This document shows, one piece after another, positions 58,921 to 64,000 of a stretch of 64,000 bases of DNA (its first letter is position 1; each line of letters begins with the position of its first letter). This DNA is from Patiria miniata (lineage: Eukaryota; Echinodermata; Asteroidea; Valvatida; Asterinidae), in assembly GCF_015706575.1 (NCBI RefSeq), contig NW_024037064.1, positions 10,889,606 to 10,953,605 on the forward strand, written 5' to 3'. Made by a program: the position numbers and the translations under genes. The notes beneath the pieces are model-generated. The model ran no database searches, was not told the origin of the DNA, and saw only the letters and a program-made list of their open reading frames with translations.

Positions 58921-61089
58921 CATTTTCAACAAGTTGTGGACCAACCAACTAGAGGTAATAGTATTCTTGATAAGATTATTACGAATATGAGTGATAAGTA
59001 TGCGATACCCCAAATCACATCACCAGTTGGCATGTCAGACCATAACACTGTACTTTGGACCCCAGTGTATAATCCTCGAATTAAAAATGCAAGCAAATTG
59101 TGTTCGAGGCGTCCTATGCCCGAGAGTGCCAGGCGTTCCTTTGGAATGTGGATAAGTAATTATGACTGGGCTCAAGAGTTAGATCACACTAATATTGACA
59201 CAAAATATGAAAAGTTTATTGAGACCTTGAACACAAAGATTGATTTATATTTTCCGGTTAAAAGAGTCAAAATTCATACTACTGATAAACCCTGGATGAC
59301 TCCACAAATCAAAAGGTTAATTAAAGCACGACAGGCAACTTTTCATTGTAATGATATGGTCTCCTGGAGAAGATTGCGGACGAAGATTATAGCAGGTATA
59401 GCCGTGGCAAAGAAACAGTATTATGCCACTCGGGTTGCAAAACTCAAACAGAGTAAACCATCGGCTTGGTTTCACCGAATTCGCATGCTTACTGGTAATG
59501 ACAAAGACCATCCGTCAGTGTATATTCCAGGAGTTGATCCAGATAATGCGTTCATGATAGCATCTACTATTATTGAACATTTTGTATCAGTTGCATCAGA
59601 TATGGATTGTGTTGACCTTAGTAGACTCCCAGCATATTTACCCTCTTCCCAACCTTGCCCGTATTTGTATCCATGGGATGTTTATAAGTCGCTCCAAATT
59701 ATTAAACTGTCTACAGCTGGTGGGCCTGACAATATTACTGCACGGTTTATTAATCATTTTGCCATTGAACTCGCTACTCCCCTTACTCATATTTTGAATA
59801 AATCCTTCCAACAAGGAAGAGTGCCCGAAGATTGGAAACGAGCTATTGTGATACCCATACCCAAGTCCAGCCCACCCTCTGTTGACAAGTTAAGACCGAT
59901 ATCTCTGACTAACCACTTCGCAAAGGTTGCGGAGGGATTTATTGCGAAGTGGTTGTTGGAGGACATTGGCCCCAGATTGGACCCTGCCCAGTTTGGAAAC
60001 CGCAAACATTTCTCCACAAATCATTATTTGATCAATATGCTTCACCTGTTGTATCGAAATGCTGATAAATCAAAATCGGTTGCTACTGTGACTACCACAG
60101 ATTTTTCAAAAGCATTTGATAGGATTAATCACACAATAGTGTTGAATAAGTTAATCCATTTGGAAGTGCGCCCTTCTATCATTCCATGGATAGCTGACTT
60201 CTTAACCGCTAGAGAACAGTGTGTTCGTTACCACTCAATATGTTCCAGTTGGTTGACCTTAAATGCCGGAGTCCCTCAGGGAACCAAACTTGGCCCTATT
60301 TTAATTTTATTTATGATCAATGATGTCAGACTTGAGGGTGATAACCTGGTCGTGTTCAAATATGTTGATGATTTATCGATTGTTGAGTGTAGACCATCTT
60401 CGCAGAATTCTTGCTTGCAGGACGCCATCGACGGCCTAACAAATTGGTCTATGCAAAATAAGATGAAATTAAATCCTAGTAAGTGCTTTCAAATGAATAT
60501 TGATTTCTCTAGAAATAGCCCTGTAATGCCTGTTATTTCTGTTGATGATTATGAACTCTGTATTACATCACATATCCAGGTTTTGGGAGTTACTATCCAA
60601 AGTGATCTCAAATGGGACAAAAATGTGGACAGCATTGTCAAACGTGCTAATGGTAAAATCCACATGTTAAGGGTTCTCAAAAGTTACGGTTTGCCTCACA
60701 GTGATCTCATAACCCTCTATAAGAGCTTCATCAGACCATTGGTGGAGTATGCAGCCCCTGTGTGGAACGGAGCACTTACCCAGCATCGGGTGACTCGGCT
60801 TGAAAAAGTACAGAAACGTGCCTTGAAGATTATTCTTGGGGTCGAGTATTTGTCATACACCCAAGCTTTATCGCATTTCAGCTTAGATTCTTTGGCAAAC
60901 AGACGTAATCAAATATCATTATCCTTTTTCAACAAAACCCTTAAACACACTGATCTTTTTCGTGAATTCTTTCCGCCTCAACATACTAGAATGCTGCGGA
61001 ATAAACCATCCATCCCTGAAATCCGTTGCCGAACAAAACGTTATTATACCAGTGCGCTTCCTATCTTAATCAGATTGCATAACCCATAA
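58921..61089 (+). CDS. LINE reverse transcriptase
   Basis: In frame with the endonuclease part. It begins with the endonuclease tail (DQPTRGNSILDKIITN, GMSDHNTVLW), a linker, then reverse transcriptase motifs from about 59700 to 60400 (catalytic VDD at about 60363) and the C-terminal domain (FIRPLVEYAAPVWNG, RLEKVQKRALKIILG). The first ATG is at 58936 (717 codons). Uninterrupted. Confidence 0.93.
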   Translation, partial: HFQQVVDQPTRGNSILDKIITNMSDKYAIPQITSPVGMSDHNTVLWTPVYNPRIKNASKLCSRRPMPESARRSFGMWISNYDWAQELDHTNIDTKYEKFIETLNTKIDLYFPVKRVKIHTTDKPWMTPQIKRLIKARQATFHCNDMVSWRRLRTKIIAGIAVAKKQYYATRVAKLKQSKPSAWFHRIRMLTGNDKDHPSVYIPGVDPDNAFMIASTIIEHFVSVASDMDCVDLSRLPAYLPSSQPCPYLYPWDVYKSLQIIKLSTAGGPDNITARFINHFAIELATPLTHILNKSFQQGRVPEDWKRAIVIPIPKSSPPSVDKLRPISLTNHFAKVAEGFIAKWLLEDIGPRLDPAQFGNRKHFSTNHYLINMLHLLYRNADKSKSVATVTTTDFSKAFDRINHTIVLNKLIHLEVRPSIIPWIADFLTAREQCVRYHSICSSWLTLNAGVPQGTKLGPILILFMINDVRLEGDNLVVFKYVDDLSIVECRPSSQNSCLQDAIDGLTNWSMQNKMKLNPSKCFQMNIDFSRNSPVMPVISVDDYELCITSHIQVLGVTIQSDLKWDKNVDSIVKRANGKIHMLRVLKSYGLPHSDLITLYKSFIRPLVEYAAPVWNGALTQHRVTRLEKVQKRALKIILGVEYLSYTQALSHFSLDSLANRRNQISLSFFNKTLKHTDLFREFFPPQHTRMLRNKPSIPEIRCRTKRYYTSALPILIRLHNP

Positions 61090-61344
61090 TAATAATTTTA
61101 ATTTTTCGATATGTAAATTGTAATGGACATGTTTTTAACAGTATGCTTTGTACACGTGAATTGTAAAAGTCATTGTTCGTTTTTTAATGGTTTTTTGTTT
61201 GTGTGTGTAAATTGTAATGGTGATTGTTGTCAAATAATTTGTTGATTTGGTGTTAAATTATTTATTTTTTTTGTTAAATCCATTGCAATTCAGTTTTTAA
61301 CTGCGATAATGGATTGAAATAAACCAATATGAATATCTTAAATA

Positions 61345-64000
61345 TCATATTTTTTTTCCAACTGACCTTTAATTTGATAATATTGCAACTTGAAAATGGG
61401 GTATATTCGTGATAATAAGTGATAGTGATTGCAACGAACTCAGTTGTATATCACTGCAGTGTGCATAATGAACAAAATAAAATGCAATACTAGAGTTTCG
61501 CGTTTGTTGAGTTACAAACGCAGAGTGGTCGGGCGGACAGCCTTCTCATTACACACTGCCCAGCTAAGTTAGGAATATATGTAGAAAAAAGGATCACAAA
61601 ATTAAATCCCTTTAAGTACAATCAATGTTTCAAAAAGGTATCTTTAACGGTGTGATAAACTTCAGTAAACATTCTATGTGCACAAAAAGTTATTTCTAGT
61701 TTGATGACGTCATCAGTCAAAAATGGTTAGTGAATACTGATAAAGTTCGGAGAGGATAATTTGTCATTTTAAAATTAAATAACGTATGTAAATATGGGAA
61801 ATATAATTGTTTGTATTAATATCACATAACTTCCGGTTTGACGACGTATTTATAACACCTAACTTCCGGTTTGATGACGTCACAGCATTAGAGATCCAAA
61901 GGTGAACATTGTAATGGATATCATTATTTGGACTTCGAAGATATGACAGGGATCAAATGATAGAAATAAATTTAAACCTTGATCATTTTCGAATTCTCCT
62001 TAAAGTAACTTCCGGTCTGGTGACGTCATGAATTTGAAACCTTGCCACCTTATCTGTGATTAATCAGAGAATGTCAAGGGGCGATTTGGTAAAATTTGGA
62101 CGGATAGTTTTACAATTACAGAAGGGAAACTATATTTTATGTGCCGATAGGGGGCGCCCTTTCGGATGATGACGTCATCACCCTGTTTTTTGCGTCTTGC
62201 ATTCCTCACTATACACTTTCATAATATATATGTCTGTAGTGAAATGCTTCCGCTTTTGAGTTATATTCAGTTTTTATTGCACTTCCGGTAACACCGGAAG
62301 TAAAGGTCAAGCGGTTTTGCGTTCGGGAACATGAAATGTTTCTCACGGCATAGTCTACAACCTCACGAAAAAACGAACACGATACTCTATTTGGTTCAAA
62401 AGATATAACGCAAACTATTTTGTCAAAGTTTGCCCTTAAATCGCTTGTAATTTGATACCTGATTACGTCATGATGACGTAACAAAATGTACAACATCTTC
62501 GTAACATGGTACAAGTTCACACAAGGTTTTGTGATCATACCGTGAACCGTTCGGAAGAAATGCTGCTTTGTTTTGATGTCAGGCTAACGTCTTCATTTTG
62601 AATTCACCTAACTTTGACCTTCCGGTAGACCCGGAAGTAAAGGTCAAGCGAGTTCACGTACACTACAAAAACTGTTAAGCGATTAATGGTCTATCTGATT
62701 ACAGAATACAAACATCATTGATTGTTTAGTTCAAGAGTTATAGGTGAAAGTAATTAGTCACTTTTTCAGATAAAATCACTTGTAATTTGACACCCGATGA
62801 CGTAATCATGACGTCAGAGTAATATGCACCACTTCGGATGAGGGTCGATATATATTGAAAGTTACAAGTTCATACCATATACCGTTTAAGAGAAAACCCG
62901 CGGAGAAGTATTGTCCGGAAAAAAGAAGAAGAAAGAACTAGAACTATGTGGTTGTGAGTGAACAACCACAGAGCTGTTCCCAACATGTTTTTGATTGTCT
63001 ATTGCACAGTACAAAATGATTCAATGATTTGTTCTAAACAAATTTTACTATTAAATTGAAATTATAATATGAATCGGTGATGGTCTTGTTCGGGACACAT
63101 TTTCCGAAGAGAAGCTGGTTGGGTTCTGAAAACATAAAATTGAAAATATATTTTTGGGAACAGGTCTGTTTGTACGAGATATAGACATAGAAGTAGAGAT
63201 CTATGTCTGTTTGCAACAGAAGATAGGGCTTTTCCGCATTATGATTAGTTTTTATCAATAATACGTCCCTGACTATGCATGAACATAAAATCTGTCAAAG
63301 CTAGCCGGAAATCAGCTAAAACGGTCACTGTGGACAGGATTTGACCTCAGCAACACGTGCGCTGCGCGCGGGCTGACTGAAATACGATATGTACAACGTA
63401 CGTGCATGTACATGTACATTGTGGACGTCCTGTGCATGTTTTCAAGCAGAGGTATTGTCAACCTGAAGTTTTAAGCGTGCGCAGGGCATGTCCGAGTTTG
63501 CTTATTGCCTCGAAGCTTTGAAATGTTCTAGACCTACCCTTAAATAGACAATTAAAGTAAAAACTATTATAAAAACTGCCATGGTTGATTTTTCAGGAAT
63601 TTTCAAATGAAAAAGGGTCTTTTTATTATAACTTCCGGTCTGACGACGTCATCCGCCTAAAACTTCGCACACGTCTTAAGTGGGTCAAGGTCATCATATA
63701 CACCAATATTTAGGCAATTCCGACAAACTTCGCTACAGACATCTATTCAAAATACATTTTTGAAAATTTTCAATCTGTCGCTAGAGGGCGCTCGAAGATT
63801 GCATGACGTCAACGGTAAATGATTTGAAGAATACTATCAACCAAAAGACTAACACCGTTAAAAGCAAGTTCATATCTATTACCACTTTTAAATAATAAGC
63901 CACTTCCGGTTTTGGCCTTTTTCGACCAGAAGCAAGGGTCACGTGATTTCACGCACACTGAATGAAATAAAGACCTCAACCTATTCTACCACTTACCGGC
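61345..64000. other. No gene; recurrent ACTTCCGG and TGACGTCA words
   Basis: ACTTCCGGT at about 61828, 61863, 62008, 62281, 63631 and 63902. Four of these are followed at fixed distance by GACGTCA or GACGTA. Separate TGACGTCA/TGACGTAA words lie near 61704, 62168, 62470, 62810 and 63804. CCGGAAGTAAAGGTCAAGCG occurs at 62294 and 62632. These look like diverged copies of one repeat family. A GTGGTTGTGAGTGAACAACCAC hairpin sits at about 62949. Confidence 0.6.

Larger units (their letters stand above)
58464..61340 (+). mobile_element. CR1/Jockey-group LINE, 5'-truncated, one stop
   Basis: One frame (58552 to the stop at 61089) holds the C-terminal half of an apurinic endonuclease (GGGVAFYVKHQWN, GFVILGDFNQLN) and a full reverse transcriptase (TTDFSKAFDRINH, NAGVPQGTKLGPI, YVDDLSIVE, HIQVLGVTIQSDLKWD). 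A single in-frame TAG at 58918-58920 divides it, after NPLIAD and before HFQQVVDQPTRGNSILDKII. The N-terminal endonuclease and any first open frame are missing. The 3' untranslated part ends near 61340 after GAAATAAACC. Among the best-preserved LINEs in the window. Confidence 0.93.

Overview
The window reads as intron-rich, transposon-dense chromosomal DNA from a marine invertebrate deuterostome. An amphioxus-like animal fits best, but the species is not fixed by anything I can read. Reasons: spliced genes with GT/AG introns, a NACHT-LRR receptor gene, UPA-domain genes, many MITEs, CR1-like LINEs and tRNA-headed SINEs. There are no operons, bacterial signals or CRISPR arrays. Only a few percent of the window is host coding sequence.

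Layout. (1) 1-4916: a Ty3/Gypsy LTR retrotransposon fossil on the minus strand, cut by the window edge. (2) 9567-18650, minus strand: a three-exon NLR gene whose exons join in matching phase (1017 aa model). It has an N-terminal array of six 16-residue repeats, a 40-residue exon with an RHIM/amyloid-like Gly/Asn motif, a NACHT ATPase and C-terminal leucine-rich repeats. Its introns hold a foldback element, two tRNA-headed SINE types, a Harbinger MITE and a chain of three TTAA-target elements. (3) 19.3-26.2 kb: repeats only, with nested inverted-repeat elements and a piggyBac-like MITE. (4) 26.9-33.3 kb and 39.0-44.5 kb, plus strand: two tandem copies of a gene segment whose first three exons match the UPA domain of UNC5/PIDD/ankyrin (related to the UPA half of the NLRP1/CARD8 FIIND). 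Copy 1 is open; copy 2 is decayed. Lineage-specific transposon insertions distinguish the copies.

(5) 48.6-57.5 kb, minus strand: a secreted-protein gene assembled from short phase-1 exons (195 aa model). It has a TATA box, a 5' untranslated exon, a signal peptide and a stop codon. Several exons and their flanking introns are duplicates of each other. (6) 58.5-61.3 kb, plus strand: a 5'-truncated CR1-group LINE with one stop between endonuclease and reverse transcriptase. (7) 61.3-64 kb: no gene, but many ACTTCCGG and TGACGTCA-type words.

Working together. The NLR and the UPA genes are neighbours and both belong to families used in innate immune or cell-death signalling, but they are on opposite strands and no shared regulation is visible. 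The best candidate for something undescribed is the NLR with its repeat array plus amyloid-like exon. The UPA duplicate pair and the exon-shuffled secreted gene come next. All exon joins are inferred from sequence only.
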